The notes: generated from the sequence alone by a model not told the origin. Shown: positions 29,739 to 39,700, counted from the first letter of the stretch. The stretch: DNA of 54,617 nt from Gammaproteobacteria bacterium UBA4421 (GCA_002389675.1 DGQF01000034.1:1-54617); one strand, 5' to 3'. Program-made: numbers and translations.

Positions 29739-30391
29739 TAGGGCCTCACCCGGTTGTTCTGCGTGATTTGGGTAGAACCGCATATGAGGACGTGTTTGCT
29801 GCTATGCAAGCCTTTACGCAGGCGCGTGGGCCGCAAACCGAAGACGAAATATGGTTGACGGAACACTTTCCCGTTTTCACACAAGGTCAAGCTGGCAAGG
29901 CAGAGCATGTCTTGGCGGCAGGCGATATTCCGATACTTCAATCTGATCGCGGGGGGCAAGTAACCTATCACGGGCCCGGTCAGTTGACGGCTTATTTGCT
30001 GTTTGACTTGCGCCGTTTAAGCTTGGGTGTCCGTGATCTGGTGACCGGAATAGAAGAGTCTATGGTTGCGGTATTGGCGCAAAGTGGTATCACCGCACTG
30101 CCGCGTGATGATGCACCGGGCGTTTATGTGCGAGGTAATAAAATTGGCTCGTTGGGGCTGCGTGTGCGGCGAGGCTGCTCGTACCATGGGTTGAGTCTGA
30201 ATGTCGACATGGACCTAGAACCGTTTTCTAGAATTAACCCTTGTGGACTGTTGGGTATGCAGGTAACCCAGATGTCTGACTTTTGCGAAGTAGAGGTTTC
30301 TTGTGTAAAAGGGCAACTTTTAGATGTGTTGCTGGCACGATTTAAACTGCGTCGCAGCAAACCGGACACTGGGTGCGCCGAGAAAGTTTGA
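29735..30391 (+). CDS. lipB: Octanoyltransferase (lipoate biosynthesis)
   Basis: LipB moves the octanoyl group from acyl carrier protein to the lipoyl domains of 2-oxoacid dehydrogenases. The 218-residue product has '[20 protein letters not shown]' and the two catalytic residues K136 ([11 protein letters not shown]) and C170 (INPCG). It starts at GTG 29735, overlapping ybeD by 4 nt. No lipA follows; the 3' end overlaps the convergent moeB by 50 nt. Confidence 0.96.
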   Translation: MIGPHPVVLRDLGRTAYEDVFAAMQAFTQARGPQTEDEIWLTEHFPVFTQGQAGKAEHVLAAGDIPILQSDRGGQVTYHGPGQLTAYLLFDLRRLSLGVRDLVTGIEESMVAVLAQSGITALPRDDAPGVYVRGNKIGSLGLRVRRGCSYHGLSLNVDMDLEPFSRINPCGLLGMQVTQMSDFCEVEVSCVKGQLLDVLLARFKLRRSKPDTGCAEKV

Positions 30392-31097
30392 GTTTACGCC
30401 ACTCCATATACTTGGCATCAAAATACAGCACGTGCCCGGTGAGCGGCTGCCCAACATTGGCGATTAGTTTAATGGCCTCCAGCGCCTGAACCGCTCCTAT
30501 GGTGCCCACCAGCGGTGCGATAACGCCGTTGGTTGCGCAATCTAAGGTACTTTCTCCTGAGGTGTTGGGATACAGGCAGCGATAACAGGGTGCATCTTTG
30601 ACCCTTGCGTCAAATACGCTGATCTGCCCCTCCCACCCGATGGCGGCGCCTGAGACAAGCGGTACTGATGCGCTCCAGCATGCCTCGTTGATCATATATC
30701 GTGTGGCGACATTATCGGTACAGTCCAAAACAAGGGTGACCTGTTTGAGTTGATGTTGAAGTAGCGCCTCGGAAATCTGCTGATCGATCACGTGGACGGT
30801 CACGTTTGGGTTGATCGCCGCAAGCGTTTCTTTGCCCGAATGTGCTTTATTGCGTCCTATATCGCCGGTGGCATGGACTATCTGACGCTGTAAATTGGAC
30901 AGATCAACTGTGTCGTGGTCGCACAGGGTTAGCCGGCCGACACCTGCCGCGGCAAGGTAAAGGGCGGCAGGGGAGCCCAGACCTCCAACGCCAACAATTA
31001 GTACGTGGGCTTCGGCAAGCGAATTTTGCCCGGCAACATCAAAATCCGGCAGCATGATTTGCCGGCCATAGCGGATGAGTTGATCGTCGTTCATCAA
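30342..31097 (-). CDS. moeB: Molybdopterin-synthase adenylyltransferase (ThiF/HesA family)
   Basis: An E1-like enzyme that adenylates the C-terminal glycine of a ubiquitin-like sulfur carrier (MoaD or ThiS). The 251-residue product shows the nucleotide-binding '[20 protein letters not shown]', the metal-binding pairs CYRC and CPVC, and '[13 protein letters not shown]', matching the catalytic-cysteine region. MoeB and ThiF cannot be separated by sequence alone; the hemA-prfA-prmC neighbourhood favours MoeB. Its 3' end overlaps lipB on the other strand. Confidence 0.9.
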   Translation of the reverse strand: MMNDDQLIRYGRQIMLPDFDVAGQNSLAEAHVLIVGVGGLGSPAALYLAAAGVGRLTLCDHDTVDLSNLQRQIVHATGDIGRNKAHSGKETLAAINPNVTVHVIDQQISEALLQHQLKQVTLVLDCTDNVATRYMINEACWSASVPLVSGAAIGWEGQISVFDARVKDAPCYRCLYPNTSGESTLDCATNGVIAPLVGTIGAVQALEAIKLIANVGQPLTGHVLYFDAKYMEWRKLKLSRRTQCPVCCDAV

Positions 31098-31910
31098 TTA
31101 CCGCTCGGCTCTAAAGCGGCGGCCACTAGTGGCGCGTGCAATAAAGGCTAAGTCTTGCATTGATTCCACCTGAGTAAAACCATTTGCGTTCATCATTTTG
31201 TTGACGGGCTCCGCTTGGTTGTAGCCATGTTCTAGTGCGAGCATACCACCCGGTGCCAAATAATTAGGACTGTTTTCAATGATCTGTTTGAGGTCGGCCA
31301 AGCCTTTGTTGGGCGAGACCAAGGCTAGCTGAGGTTCGGCCTGCAATGCAGGTAAGTGGGCATCGCCTGGCGCAATATAAGGTGGATTTGCAACGATAAT
31401 ATCCCAGTGACCTGTGACGTTGGAGAACCAGTTGCTGTTGAGGAAAGTGACGCGGCTTTGATGATCAACGGCATTTTTTTTGGCGACCTTTAAGGCCGCT
31501 TCACTGCAATCTACAGCCGTAATAAGCAAGTCCCGTCGCTCGCTTTCGATGGCGATGGCGATCGCGCCGCTGCCCGTGCCCAAGTCCAGTAGGCGACCAC
31601 CTTGAGGCGCCCGCTCAATGGCCCATTGCACAAGCAATTCTGTTTCTGGTCGGGGTATGAGTACCGCGGGGTTGACCTTAAAAGAAAGACCCCAGAATTC
31701 ACGCTGGCCCAGTATATAGGCGATTGGAAAATCTTCGCGCAGTTGAGCTACCCCGGTTCCTAGGTGTATTAGCTGCTCGTTGGTTAACTGATATTCTGGA
31801 TGGGTCAGGATTTGAACGCGCGAGAGTGACATGACGTGACTGATCAAAAGCTCAAGGTCAAGTCTAGGTAGGTCGGCGTGCGCGTGCAGCCAACCGCGCA
31901 CGGTGGTCAC
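31098..31910 (-). CDS. prmC: Peptide chain release factor N5-glutamine methyltransferase
   Basis: PrmC methylates the GGQ glutamine of release factors 1 and 2. The 270 residues contain a helical N-terminal domain, the SAM-binding '[18 protein letters not shown]' and the catalytic '[12 protein letters not shown]' (NPPY). It starts at GTG 31910, overlapping the prfA stop by 3-4 nt. Its substrate, RF1, is thus encoded immediately upstream. Confidence 0.96.
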   Translation of the reverse strand: MTTVRGWLHAHADLPRLDLELLISHVMSLSRVQILTHPEYQLTNEQLIHLGTGVAQLREDFPIAYILGQREFWGLSFKVNPAVLIPRPETELLVQWAIERAPQGGRLLDLGTGSGAIAIAIESERRDLLITAVDCSEAALKVAKKNAVDHQSRVTFLNSNWFSNVTGHWDIIVANPPYIAPGDAHLPALQAEPQLALVSPNKGLADLKQIIENSPNYLAPGGMLALEHGYNQAEPVNKMMNANGFTQVESMQDLAFIARATSGRRFRAER

Positions 31911-33001
31911 CCCTCTTGGCCGAGTTGCTGCAATAAATCAGCCTGATTTTCCTGATTGAGAGGTTCGATGATGGCGTTGAGTCCACCTTCGATGATTTCA
32001 TCAAGCTTATAGAGTGTCAGATTGATGCGGTGGTCGGTGACTCGTCCTTGCGGAAAATTATAGGTTCTGATGCGCTCCGAGCGGTCTCCTGAGCCAACAA
32101 GCTGGCGCCGGTTTTCAGCTTGCTCAGAGTCTTGGGCCGATTTTGCGGCGTCTAACAATTTTGCCTGCAGCAGCGATAACGCCCGGGCTCTATTTTTGTG
32201 TTGTGAGCGCTCGTCTTGACACTCCACGACAGTACCCGTTGGTAGATGGGTCAGTCGAATTGCCGAGTCGGTTTTGTTGACGTGTTGTCCCCCTGCGCCG
32301 GAAGCGCGGAAAGTGTCCTCTCGAATGTCTTTTTTGTCTATGGCGATTGAATCGATTTCATCGACTTCGGGCATGATGGCAACGGTACAAGCGGATGTAT
32401 GTATGCGTCCTTGGGATTCGGTTTCTGGAACCCTTTGTACACGGTGTGCGCCAGATTCGAATTTCATTAGGCCGAAGACATCTTTGCCCTCGATGCGGGA
32501 TATGATTTCTTTAAAGCCGCCGTGCTCACCATGGCGTTCGTTAAGAACCTCTACTCTCCATCCTTTGGACTCAGCGTATTTGCTGTACATTCGAAACAGG
32601 TCACCAGAAAAAATTGCAGCCTCGTCGCCCCCGGTTCCTGCGCGGATTTCAAGAAAGACGTTGGAGTGATCGTTTGGATCTTTGGGCAATAAAAGGGTCT
32701 GTAGCTCGCTTTCTAAGACGTCCATATCGCGGGTGGTGATTTGAATATCTTCCTCCGCCATGGCCCGCATTTCAGCGTCCTCCTCTTGGAGTAGGTCTTT
32801 TGCGTCCTCCAAGTTTGCCTGAAGTTGCTGCAAATTTTGGTAACACAGCACAACAGGCTCTATTTCAGAGAACTCTCTGGACAAAGCGGTGAATTTTTCT
32901 CGCTCAGACATAACCTCCGGATCGGATAAAAGTCCGGATACCTCTTCAAAACGATCGGTAAGGCCCGCCATTTTGGCGACCATGGAGGGGGATAAAGGCA
33001 T
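31907..33001 (-). CDS. prfA: Peptide chain release factor 1
   Basis: RF1 terminates translation at UAA and UAG. The 364 residues include the stop-codon recognition loop with a PxT tripeptide ('[19 protein letters not shown]') and the catalytic '[19 protein letters not shown]' with GGQ. It lies between hemA and prmC, the usual order. The 7-bp gap to hemA suggests one transcript. Confidence 0.97.
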   Translation of the reverse strand: MPLSPSMVAKMAGLTDRFEEVSGLLSDPEVMSEREKFTALSREFSEIEPVVLCYQNLQQLQANLEDAKDLLQEEDAEMRAMAEEDIQITTRDMDVLESELQTLLLPKDPNDHSNVFLEIRAGTGGDEAAIFSGDLFRMYSKYAESKGWRVEVLNERHGEHGGFKEIISRIEGKDVFGLMKFESGAHRVQRVPETESQGRIHTSACTVAIMPEVDEIDSIAIDKKDIREDTFRASGAGGQHVNKTDSAIRLTHLPTGTVVECQDERSQHKNRARALSLLQAKLLDAAKSAQDSEQAENRRQLVGSGDRSERIRTYNFPQGRVTDHRINLTLYKLDEIIEGGLNAIIEPLNQENQADLLQQLGQEG

Positions 33002-33008
33002 GTGCGGG

Positions 33009-34307
33009 TTAATGTTCTCGGTGAGGATCTGATGGTTGCTGCAGTGTATCCGCCTCTTCGAGGTTGTAAAGCGTTCTTACTGCGTCCAGAACATCACTGC
33101 GCCCGCTGGCGCTTGCATCACGTATGGCTTTTGTGGGTCCATGAATAAGCTTGTTGGTTAGATCGTTGCTGAACCGCTCCAGAACTTGTTCAGGGTCGGT
33201 GCCTCGTCTTAAGTCTTTTCTGGCTCGTTCAAGTGATTCACTTTGAATCGTTTTGGCTTTTTCACGGTAGGTCCGCACAAGTGCCTGATCTTTTTTTACC
33301 CGGCTTTCGCGCAGGTAGCGGCTTGCGCCTTCGTGTACAAACGTTTCTGCGCTCGCCGCGGCGGCTTGGCGCTGTTTTAGATTTCCTTCAACGATCTGGG
33401 TCAGGTCATCGATGGAGTATAGATAGACGTCTGGAAGGGCACCGACTTCCGGTTCGATGTCTCGGGGTACGGCGATGTCTACCATGAAAATTGGGCGGCG
33501 GCGGCGTTGTTTGATCGCCGCTTCCACCGCGCCTTTGCCAATGATGGGCAGAGAACTGCCTGTCGAAGCAATGACTACATCGTATTCCGCGAGTCGCTGG
33601 GCCACGTCGGTAAGTTGCAGAGATTCTGCGTTATATTTTGCCGCAAGTATTTCTGCGTTGGCTAAGGTTCGATTGGCGATTGCCATTTTGCCGATGCCGT
33701 TTGTGTGTAAATGGTCGGCGACCAGGCCAATCGTCTCGCCCGCGCCAAGCAGTAGGGCTTTCTTGGCAGACAGGTTGGTGAAAATTTGTTGTGCTAATGA
33801 TACAGCAGCATAGGCAACAGAGACGGGGTTGCGGCCGATTTCTGTATGTGTTCGAACCTGTTTGGCGGCTCGTAAACTGATTTGTGATAAGAGGTTAAGC
33901 TGGGGTCCTAGCGTGCCGCATTCGCGAGCGATTTCGTAGGCGGCCTTTATTTGCCCCATGATTTGGGGTTCTCCCAGCACTTGGCTGTCCAGGCCAGACG
34001 CAACACGTATCTGATGGCTGGCTGCATCGTGGTCCCAGTGTTTATAGGCTGCGTTGTCGAGCTCCGCAAATTCAACCGAGCGGTGTTTGCTCAGCCACAG
34101 GCTCAAGTCACGCTCGGCGTCTGGGTGAATGGCGCAATAGAGTTCTGTGCGGTTGCAGGTGGACATAATTGCTGCTTCATCCAACCCAGCCACATCTCGT
34201 TTGATCTGACGTAGGGCATCCTGCAAATGGTCTGCAGGGAAAGCCACACGCTCCCTCAGTTCAACTGAAGCCGTGCGATAATTTAAGCCGTATGCCAATA
34301 TGCTCAT
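33009..34307 (-). CDS. hemA: Glutamyl-tRNA reductase
   Basis: HemA reduces glutamyl-tRNA with NADPH to glutamate semialdehyde, the first committed step of haem synthesis. I start at ATG 34307 ([20 protein letters not shown]), which aligns with E. coli and Pseudomonas HemA and gives 432 residues; the frame is open ten codons further. The catalytic cysteine is in '[11 protein letters not shown]', '[18 protein letters not shown]' is the substrate-binding region, and '[16 protein letters not shown]' binds NADPH. It is divergent from lolB, 30 bp apart. Confidence 0.95.
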   Translation of the reverse strand: MSILAYGLNYRTASVELRERVAFPADHLQDALRQIKRDVAGLDEAAIMSTCNRTELYCAIHPDAERDLSLWLSKHRSVEFAELDNAAYKHWDHDAASHQIRVASGLDSQVLGEPQIMGQIKAAYEIARECGTLGPQLNLLSQISLRAAKQVRTHTEIGRNPVSVAYAAVSLAQQIFTNLSAKKALLLGAGETIGLVADHLHTNGIGKMAIANRTLANAEILAAKYNAESLQLTDVAQRLAEYDVVIASTGSSLPIIGKGAVEAAIKQRRRRPIFMVDIAVPRDIEPEVGALPDVYLYSIDDLTQIVEGNLKQRQAAAASAETFVHEGASRYLRESRVKKDQALVRTYREKAKTIQSESLERARKDLRRGTDPEQVLERFSNDLTNKLIHGPTKAIRDASASGRSDVLDAVRTLYNLEEADTLQQPSDPHREH

Positions 34308-34337
34308 GACGTGACGAGAACCTTCCTTGGAGACCAA

Positions 34338-34949
34338 ATGATAGCAGACTGGTGGTGCCGCACAGAAGTTAAGCCACTCATTTTAAAAGGTATTCTCGTC
34401 ACACTTTGGGTAATTACCGTGCTTGGGGGTTGTGCTGCTGTGCCAAACAACGGTGTATTTGCCCGCCAGCCGTTGGAATTTTCCGTGGTTGGTAAGTTGG
34501 CCTTCAAAGATAATAATGAAGGTTATGCGGCAAGATTTAAGTGGCAGCAGTACAAAAATAGCTACGTTATTCAGGTCTGGGGGCCGCTAGGACAAGGGTT
34601 AACGTCTTTCGAGGGAGATGGCAAAACGATTCAGGTGAGTCGTGGTGGCGCGATCCTCGCGAACGGTTCACCTAAAAATATTATGTTGGCGAATTTGAAC
34701 TGGTTTATCCCCCCACAAGTGCTTGCCGCTTGGCTTCGGGGGCAACCCGGGGTTGATGATGCGTATGTCAATGCGGTGACAAACGCTTATGGTGGTTTTG
34801 ATGAGTTTGAGCAGTTGGGGTGGCGAGTCGAATTGAGCAATCCTACCCTGCGCAAAACGCGCCCCGACGCCTTGATGACGCCGGGGCGGATAGTTGCGCG
34901 CAATGCGGGTAAGAAGGTTGTTGTGGTGGTTCGGGAGTTTTTGAATTAA
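34338..34949 (+). CDS. lolB: Outer-membrane lipoprotein LolB
   Basis: LolB receives lipoproteins from LolA and inserts them into the outer membrane. I start at ATG 34338 behind GGAGA, giving 203 residues; a GTG at 34311 is less likely. A signal peptide ends in the lipobox VLGGC with the lipidated cysteine at 32. The mature part has 'FSVVGKLAFKDNNEGYAARF' and 'VWGPLGQGLTSFEG', typical of the family. In many relatives ispE follows; here tRNA-Gln comes next. Confidence 0.93.
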   Translation: MIADWWCRTEVKPLILKGILVTLWVITVLGGCAAVPNNGVFARQPLEFSVVGKLAFKDNNEGYAARFKWQQYKNSYVIQVWGPLGQGLTSFEGDGKTIQVSRGGAILANGSPKNIMLANLNWFIPPQVLAAWLRGQPGVDDAYVNAVTNAYGGFDEFEQLGWRVELSNPTLRKTRPDALMTPGRIVARNAGKKVVVVVREFLN

Positions 34950-34971
34950 GTCGCTGCAGGGGGATATGTGT

Positions 34972-35000
34972 TTGACACAGGCTAGCCGGATCAGCACAAT
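34972..35000 (+). promoter_or_regulatory. Promoter of tRNA-Gln and prs
   Basis: A perfect TTGACA (34972-34977), a 17-bp spacer and CACAAT (34995-35000) precede the tRNA by 16 bp. The following AGCGCGCTCG is a GC-rich discriminator, as in stringently controlled promoters. It is probably shared by tRNA-Gln and prs. Confidence 0.6.
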
Positions 35001-35016
35001 AGCGCGCTCGAAAAAA

Positions 35017-35091
35017 TGGGGTGTCGCCAAGCGGTAAGGCACCGGGTTTTGATCCCGGCATGCGCAGGTTCGAATCCTGCCACCCCAGCCA
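35017..35091 (+). tRNA. tRNA-Gln(UUG)
   Basis: A complete 75-nt cloverleaf. The acceptor TGGGGTG pairs with CACCCCA, the anticodon stem CCGGG/CCCGG closes the loop TTTTGAT (anticodon TTG, glutamine), the T arm is GCAGG-TTCGAAT-CCTGC, and the 3' CCA is encoded. It sits between lolB and prs, where several gammaproteobacteria carry the same tRNA gene. Confidence 0.97.
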
Positions 35092-35158
35092 TTTTTGCAA
35101 ATGCTCACGCGATCTGACCAGAGCCCGGTGGCCGGGTATCTGTCCGGGGAAACCTATT

Positions 35159-36103
35159 TTGGCTAATTTAATGCTTTTTGCCGGCGGCTCTAACCCAGAA
35201 TTGGCGCATCGTGTGTCAAGGCAGCTTCGGGTGGAGTTAGGGCGTGCAGACGTTGGTCGCTTCAGTGACGGCGAAGTCATGGTAGAAATCCATGAAAATG
35301 TGCGTGGTCACGATGTCTTTTTATTGCAGTCAACCTGCGCGCCAACGAACGACAGTTTGATGGAGCTGTTGATCATGGCTGACGCCATTAAGCGAGCTTC
35401 TGCAACTCGAGTGACCGCAGTGATCCCTTACTATGGCTATGCCCGCCAAGACCGCCGACCTAGATCGGCCCGAGTGGCCATTAGCGCAAAAGTGGTCGCT
35501 GATATGATCAGTGCCGTTGGCGTGGATCGTATTCTAACCGTCGATCTTCACGCAGATCAGATTCAAGGGTTTTTTAACATTGCGGTCGATAATGTTTATG
35601 GTTCGCCGGTATTGGTAGACCACATTATCGCTAAGGATTACACACGGCCAATAGTGGTCTCGCCAGACGTCGGAGGTGTTGTTCGAGCCAGAGCTATAGC
35701 CAAGCAGATAGATGATCTAGATCTGGCGATCATTGACAAGCGCCGTCCTCAGGCCAATGAAACGCGAGTGATGAATGTTATTGGTGATGTTGATGGCAAG
35801 ACCTGTATCTTATTTGACGACATCGTAGATACTGCAGGTACGCTGTGTACAGCCGCGCAGGCTCTGAAAGCTGAAGGTGCAATTAAGGTGGTCGCTTACG
35901 TTACCCATCCGGTACTTTCTGGTCCAGCGATCGACCGTATTGCCGAGTCCGAATTAGATGAAATGGTTGTGACAGATACGATTCCGCTGGAACAACAGGC
36001 AAGGGCCTGCGGGAAAATCACGCAATTGAGTTTAGATAGCCTGCTAGCGGAGTCTATTCGCCGAGTTAGCAATGAAGAATCGATCAGCGCAATGTTTCGC
36101 TGA
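35159..36103 (+). CDS. prs: Ribose-phosphate pyrophosphokinase
   Basis: Prs makes phosphoribosyl pyrophosphate (PRPP) from ribose 5-phosphate and ATP, feeding nucleotide, histidine and NAD synthesis. I place the start at TTG 35159 ([16 protein letters not shown]), 9 nt after GGGGA; an ATG at 35171 lacks a ribosome-binding site. The 314 residues match the family length and carry '[18 protein letters not shown]', '[19 protein letters not shown]', the PRPP loop '[16 protein letters not shown]', and the C-terminal '[13 protein letters not shown]'. Confidence 0.97.
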   Translation: MANLMLFAGGSNPELAHRVSRQLRVELGRADVGRFSDGEVMVEIHENVRGHDVFLLQSTCAPTNDSLMELLIMADAIKRASATRVTAVIPYYGYARQDRRPRSARVAISAKVVADMISAVGVDRILTVDLHADQIQGFFNIAVDNVYGSPVLVDHIIAKDYTRPIVVSPDVGGVVRARAIAKQIDDLDLAIIDKRRPQANETRVMNVIGDVDGKTCILFDDIVDTAGTLCTAAQALKAEGAIKVVAYVTHPVLSGPAIDRIAESELDEMVVTDTIPLEQQARACGKITQLSLDSLLAESIRRVSNEESISAMFR

Positions 36104-36118
36104 TTAAACGAATTTCCG

Positions 36119-36146
36119 GCAGTGGAACCTTATGCAGGTCCACTGC
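36119..36146 (+). promoter_or_regulatory. Hairpin in the prs-rplY gap
   Basis: GCAGTGGA-A-CC pairs with GG-TCCACTGC (36119-36129 with 36137-36146), a 10-bp stem with one bulged A and a 7-nt loop. No U run follows, so it is not a typical terminator. It could be an mRNA processing or stability element before rplY; the role is unknown. Confidence 0.4.
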
Positions 36147-36215
36147 TCGGCGATAAAGTGATTGCCCTATATTGGTCGCAGATAAGGCAGTTGTCATAAA
36201 ATAAAGGAGAAGGAT

Positions 36216-36863
36216 ATGTCAGAGACATTAAACCTGACGGCAGAAATCCGTACAGACATGGGGAAAGGTGCGAGCCGCCGCCTGCGTCGCGCGGGATTAC
36301 AAGTTCCGGCAATTATTTATGGTGCAGAAGAGGCACCACAAACGATCAGCCTAAAGACGAATGAATTGAATAAAGCCATGCAGCAGGAAACTTTTTATTC
36401 GCAAATACTGAACGTGATCATTGATGGAAGCAGCACCAGTGCGGTCGTCCGTGATCTGCAGCGAAATCCTGCTACAGGCAGGGTGATACATATTGATTTT
36501 TTGCGGGTAAGCGCGAACAGAGCTTTGAACGTTAATGTTCCCCTGCATTTTATCAACGAAGACAAGTGCGTTGGTGCGCGAGTAAATGGGGGCTCAATTG
36601 CGCACACGTTAACCGAAGTGGAAATCACTTGTCTGCCTGCAGACATTCCGGAGTTCATTGAAGTGGACATGGAGAATGTCGACGTTGGCTCCAGTGTGTT
36701 ACTGAGCGATTTGTCGTTGCCTGCAGGAGTGCAAATTGTTGCCTTGGCGCAGAGCGCAGAGCACGATGCTACGTTGGCTGCTGTCAATGCCCCGCGCGGG
36801 GTCATCGCGGAAACAGATGAAAGTGACGATTCCGATTCCGATTCCGAATCCGATACCCAGTAG
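36216..36863 (+). CDS. rplY: 50S ribosomal protein L25 (general stress protein CTC form)
   Basis: L25 (bL25) binds 5S rRNA loop E. This 215-residue product is the long CTC form: an N-terminal L25 domain ('LTAEIRTDMGKGASRRLRRA', 'RDLQRNPATGRVIHIDFLRV') followed by a C-terminal beta domain. It ends in an acidic Asp/Ser/Glu tail coded by a hexanucleotide repeat. A strong AAAGGAGAAGG box precedes the ATG. The prs-rplY-pth-ychF order is standard. Confidence 0.96.
   Translation: MSETLNLTAEIRTDMGKGASRRLRRAGLQVPAIIYGAEEAPQTISLKTNELNKAMQQETFYSQILNVIIDGSSTSAVVRDLQRNPATGRVIHIDFLRVSANRALNVNVPLHFINEDKCVGARVNGGSIAHTLTEVEITCLPADIPEFIEVDMENVDVGSSVLLSDLSLPAGVQIVALAQSAEHDATLAAVNAPRGVIAETDESDDSDSDSESDTQ
36828..36857 (+). 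repeat. In-frame hexanucleotide repeat in rplY
   Basis: Five tandem 6-bp units, three perfect GATTCC followed by GAATCC and GATACC, code for an alternating Asp-Ser run at the L25 C-terminus. Slippage would change the tail length in steps of two residues without a frameshift. Confidence 0.85.
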
Positions 36864-36888
36864 TGCAATGTTCGGAGGCCGTGAATGA

Positions 36889-37497
36889 TTGTCAACATTG
36901 CCTCCAATGCCTTGTCTTAAGTTGATTGTGGGTCTGGGGAATCCCAGCCCACAGTATGACTCTACTCGACATAATGTAGGTGCTTTATGGGTACGCGGTC
37001 TCGCAGATCGCTACGGCATCAAGCTTCTGCCGCAGGCAAAGTTTAAAGGTGAAGTTGGTCGGGGCAGCGTTGCCGGAGTCGACTTGCGTTTGCTCGTGCC
37101 TTCAACATATATGAACCTCAGCGGCGAGTCTGTTGGCGCTGTAATGAATTTTTATAAATTAAAGGTCGATGAACTGCTCGTCGCTTATGACGAAATGGCG
37201 TTCGATCCCGGACTTGTTCGGCTCAAACATGGCGGGGGCGATAATGGACACAATGGCCTGAAAAGTGTTCGTGCCGGCTGCGGTGCTGATGGTAGTTTTC
37301 ACCGATTACGGATAGGCGTGGGACACCCGGGAGATAAAAACCGGGTCACTGCCTACTTAACCCAACATACCTTGCCTAACTCAGAGCGCAGTTATATTGA
37401 GTCCGCTACCCATTTCGACGAGTCCGTGTTGGCCCAACTTGTCCGGGGCCAATGGCAGGCAACCATGAACGTCATCCATGCTTCAGGAGAAAAATAA
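36889..37497 (+). CDS. pth: Peptidyl-tRNA hydrolase
   Basis: Pth releases peptides from prematurely dropped peptidyl-tRNAs, recycling tRNA. The 202 residues carry '[20 protein letters not shown]' with the catalytic histidine (His20 in E. coli) in TRHNVG, '[13 protein letters not shown]' and '[14 protein letters not shown]'. I use TTG 36889, 10 nt after GGAGG; ATG 36907 aligns better with E. coli's N-terminus but lacks a ribosome-binding site. Its stop overlaps ychF by 1 nt. Confidence 0.95.
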   Translation: MSTLPPMPCLKLIVGLGNPSPQYDSTRHNVGALWVRGLADRYGIKLLPQAKFKGEVGRGSVAGVDLRLLVPSTYMNLSGESVGAVMNFYKLKVDELLVAYDEMAFDPGLVRLKHGGGDNGHNGLKSVRAGCGADGSFHRLRIGVGHPGDKNRVTAYLTQHTLPNSERSYIESATHFDESVLAQLVRGQWQATMNVIHASGEK

Positions 37498-38588
37498 TGG
37501 GTTTTAAATGCGGAATAGTTGGTATGCCGAATGTGGGGAAATCGACGCTGTTTAATGCACTAACCAAGGCGGGTATTGATGCAGAAAATTTCCCGTTCTG
37601 CACCATCGATCCCAATACGGGCATTGTTCCCGTGCCTGACGTGCGACTGCATACGCTGGCCAAAATGGTAAATCCGCAAAAAGTAGTGCCGGCAACTATG
37701 GAGTTTGTAGATATCGCCGGGCTGGTTGCTGGGGCTGCTCAAGGGGAGGGTTTGGGAAATCAGTTTTTGGCGCATATCCGCGAGACCGACGCGATTGCAC
37801 ATGTCGTTCGTTGTTTTGATGATGACAATGTGGTGCACGTTTCGGGTCGTGTTTCACCGCGAGACGATATTGAAATTATCAATACCGAACTTGCTTTAGC
37901 GGATCTGGAAACACTAGAGCGGGTTTATGATCGCAACCGTCGGGTGGCCAGCTCTGGTGATAAAGATGCCCGCGCGATGATGGAAATTTTAGAAAAAGTC
38001 AAAGATACGCTCGAAACAGGCATGCCTGTTCGGGCGGTTGAGCTGGCGCCCGAGGAACACGTGGCGTTGCGCCAATATCACTTTATAACGGCAAAACCGG
38101 TACTTTATATTGCCAACGTCGCTGAAGATGGTTTGGTTAATAATCCCTTGGTGGACGAAGTGAGGGCGATTGCGGAGCAAGAGGCGGCGGAGGTAGTTGT
38201 CGTAAGCAACCAAATTGAAGCGGAAGTTGCGGAATTAGAGGACGATGAGCGAGAAGAATTTTTGGCGGATCTTGGTATTGACGAGCCGGGCCTGAATCGC
38301 GTGATTCGTGCGGGTTATAAGTTGTTGGGATTACAACAATATTTCACCGCGGGGCCGCAAGAGGTTCGCGCATGGACAATTCGTATTGGCGCCAAGGCTC
38401 CGCAGGCGGCGGCGGTCATTCATACCGATTTTGAGAAAGGATTTATTCGCGCGGAGGTTGTCGCTTACGATGACTTTGTCGAACACGGTGGTGAGGCCGG
38501 CGCAAAGGATGCAGGCCGATGGCGCTTGGAAGGGAAAGAGTATGTTGTCACGGACGGAGATGTGGTGCATTTCCGTTTCAATGTTTAA
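37497..38588 (+). CDS. ychF: Redox-regulated ATPase YchF (Obg family)
   Basis: YchF (OLA1 homologue) is a universal ribosome-binding P-loop ATPase linked to stress responses. The 363-residue product equals E. coli. It has '[20 protein letters not shown]' (P-loop), '[20 protein letters not shown]', the non-GTP specificity motif NVAE in place of NKxD, and the C-terminal TGS domain ('[20 protein letters not shown]'). It starts at ATG 37497 in the pth stop, behind AGGAGAA. Confidence 0.97.
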   Translation: MGFKCGIVGMPNVGKSTLFNALTKAGIDAENFPFCTIDPNTGIVPVPDVRLHTLAKMVNPQKVVPATMEFVDIAGLVAGAAQGEGLGNQFLAHIRETDAIAHVVRCFDDDNVVHVSGRVSPRDDIEIINTELALADLETLERVYDRNRRVASSGDKDARAMMEILEKVKDTLETGMPVRAVELAPEEHVALRQYHFITAKPVLYIANVAEDGLVNNPLVDEVRAIAEQEAAEVVVVSNQIEAEVAELEDDEREEFLADLGIDEPGLNRVIRAGYKLLGLQQYFTAGPQEVRAWTIRIGAKAPQAAAVIHTDFEKGFIRAEVVAYDDFVEHGGEAGAKDAGRWRLEGKEYVVTDGDVVHFRFNV

Positions 38589-38616
38589 CTTGAGTTAACG
38601 CACGACTGGAGAGCAA

Positions 38617-39636
38617 ATGAAAGATTTAAAGTTGGGGCTGCAGATGGGTTATTGGGGCGCCGGTCCTGACCCACAAATGGTAGCTATCGCTCAAGAAGCA
38701 GAGCGACTGGGTTACGACGCGTTGTTCACTGCGGAAGCCTGGGGGTCAGATGTGTTTACGCCTTTGGCTTGGATAGGCGCTCATACCAGCCGAATTAGGC
38801 TCGGTACCGGTATTGCCCAGATGTCGGCTCGCGCGCCGACGGCAACGGCTATGGCTGCGCTGACGCTGGATCACCTTTCCGGTGGTAGGATGATTCTAGG
38901 TATGGGTGTTTCGGGCCCCCAAGTGGTTGAGGGCTGGTATGGAGCTCCTTTTGCGAAGCCGCTCTCAAGAACCCGGGAGTACGTGGACATTGTTCGTCAG
39001 GTTCTTAGCCGACAAGCGCCGGTAGCCAACGACGGTGAACACTACCCGCTGCCGTTTGCTGGGGAGGGATCTTGGGGTCTGGGTAAACCCTTGAAATCAA
39101 TCACTCACCCGTTGCGGCCAGACTTGCCGATTTTTCTCGGAGCGGAGGGCCCTAAGAATGTAGCGATGACAGCTGAAATCGCTGACGGATGGTTGCCTTT
39201 GTATTATTCCCCCTATCGGCAGGAGGTTTATGCAGATCAAATAAAAGATGCCAAGCCCGGGTTTGAAATTATGCAAGGCATCACAGTGATCATTAATGAC
39301 GATGTCGAAAAGGCGTTGATACCGCTAAAACATAGTCTGGCGCTGTACATAGGCGGCATGGGAGCAAAGTCGCGTAATTTTCATAACGAGTTAGTGAAGC
39401 GCATGGGTTTCGAGGCGGAAGCGGAAAAGATCCAAGATCTTTATCTGGCGGGTAAAAAAGACCAAGCCGCTGCAGCCGTGCCTACTGCGTTAGCTGATGA
39501 GATATCGTTGGTTGGATCAGTTGATCGAATTAAAGATCGATTGCAGGCTTGGCGTGAAACGCCAGTCAATTCGTTGCTGGTATCGACCCGAAATCTGAGT
39601 CAACTGCGTACATTTGCTGAGTTAGTACTCGGCTAG
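38617..39636 (+). CDS. LLM-class flavin/F420-dependent oxidoreductase
   Basis: A luciferase-like TIM-barrel oxidoreductase of the branch annotated as F420-dependent (Rv3520c-like). The 339 residues include 'LGYDALFTAEAWGSDVFTPL', 'IRLGTGIAQMSARAPTATAM', 'LTLDHLSGGRMILGMGVSGP' and 'PIFLGAEGPKNVAMTAEIAD'. The actual cofactor (F420 or FMN) cannot be read from the sequence. It lies 28 bp after ychF and is followed by a terminator. The substrate is unknown. Confidence 0.85.
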   Translation: MKDLKLGLQMGYWGAGPDPQMVAIAQEAERLGYDALFTAEAWGSDVFTPLAWIGAHTSRIRLGTGIAQMSARAPTATAMAALTLDHLSGGRMILGMGVSGPQVVEGWYGAPFAKPLSRTREYVDIVRQVLSRQAPVANDGEHYPLPFAGEGSWGLGKPLKSITHPLRPDLPIFLGAEGPKNVAMTAEIADGWLPLYYSPYRQEVYADQIKDAKPGFEIMQGITVIINDDVEKALIPLKHSLALYIGGMGAKSRNFHNELVKRMGFEAEAEKIQDLYLAGKKDQAAAAVPTALADEISLVGSVDRIKDRLQAWRETPVNSLLVSTRNLSQLRTFAELVLG

Positions 39637-39644
39637 ACAAATCA

Positions 39645-39682
39645 GTCCGCGGGGTTGCTGACAACGCCCGCGACTTTATTTT
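39645..39682 (+). terminator. Intrinsic terminator after the LLM gene
   Basis: GTC-GCGGG-GTTG pairs with CAAC-CCCGC-GAC (39645-39674, one bulged base on each strand, CTGA loop), followed by TTTATTTT. It lies 8 bp after the LLM stop and before the convergent end of the EF-G gene. Confidence 0.6.
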
Positions 39683-39700
39683 GTTGGCGCGAAGGCCGCC

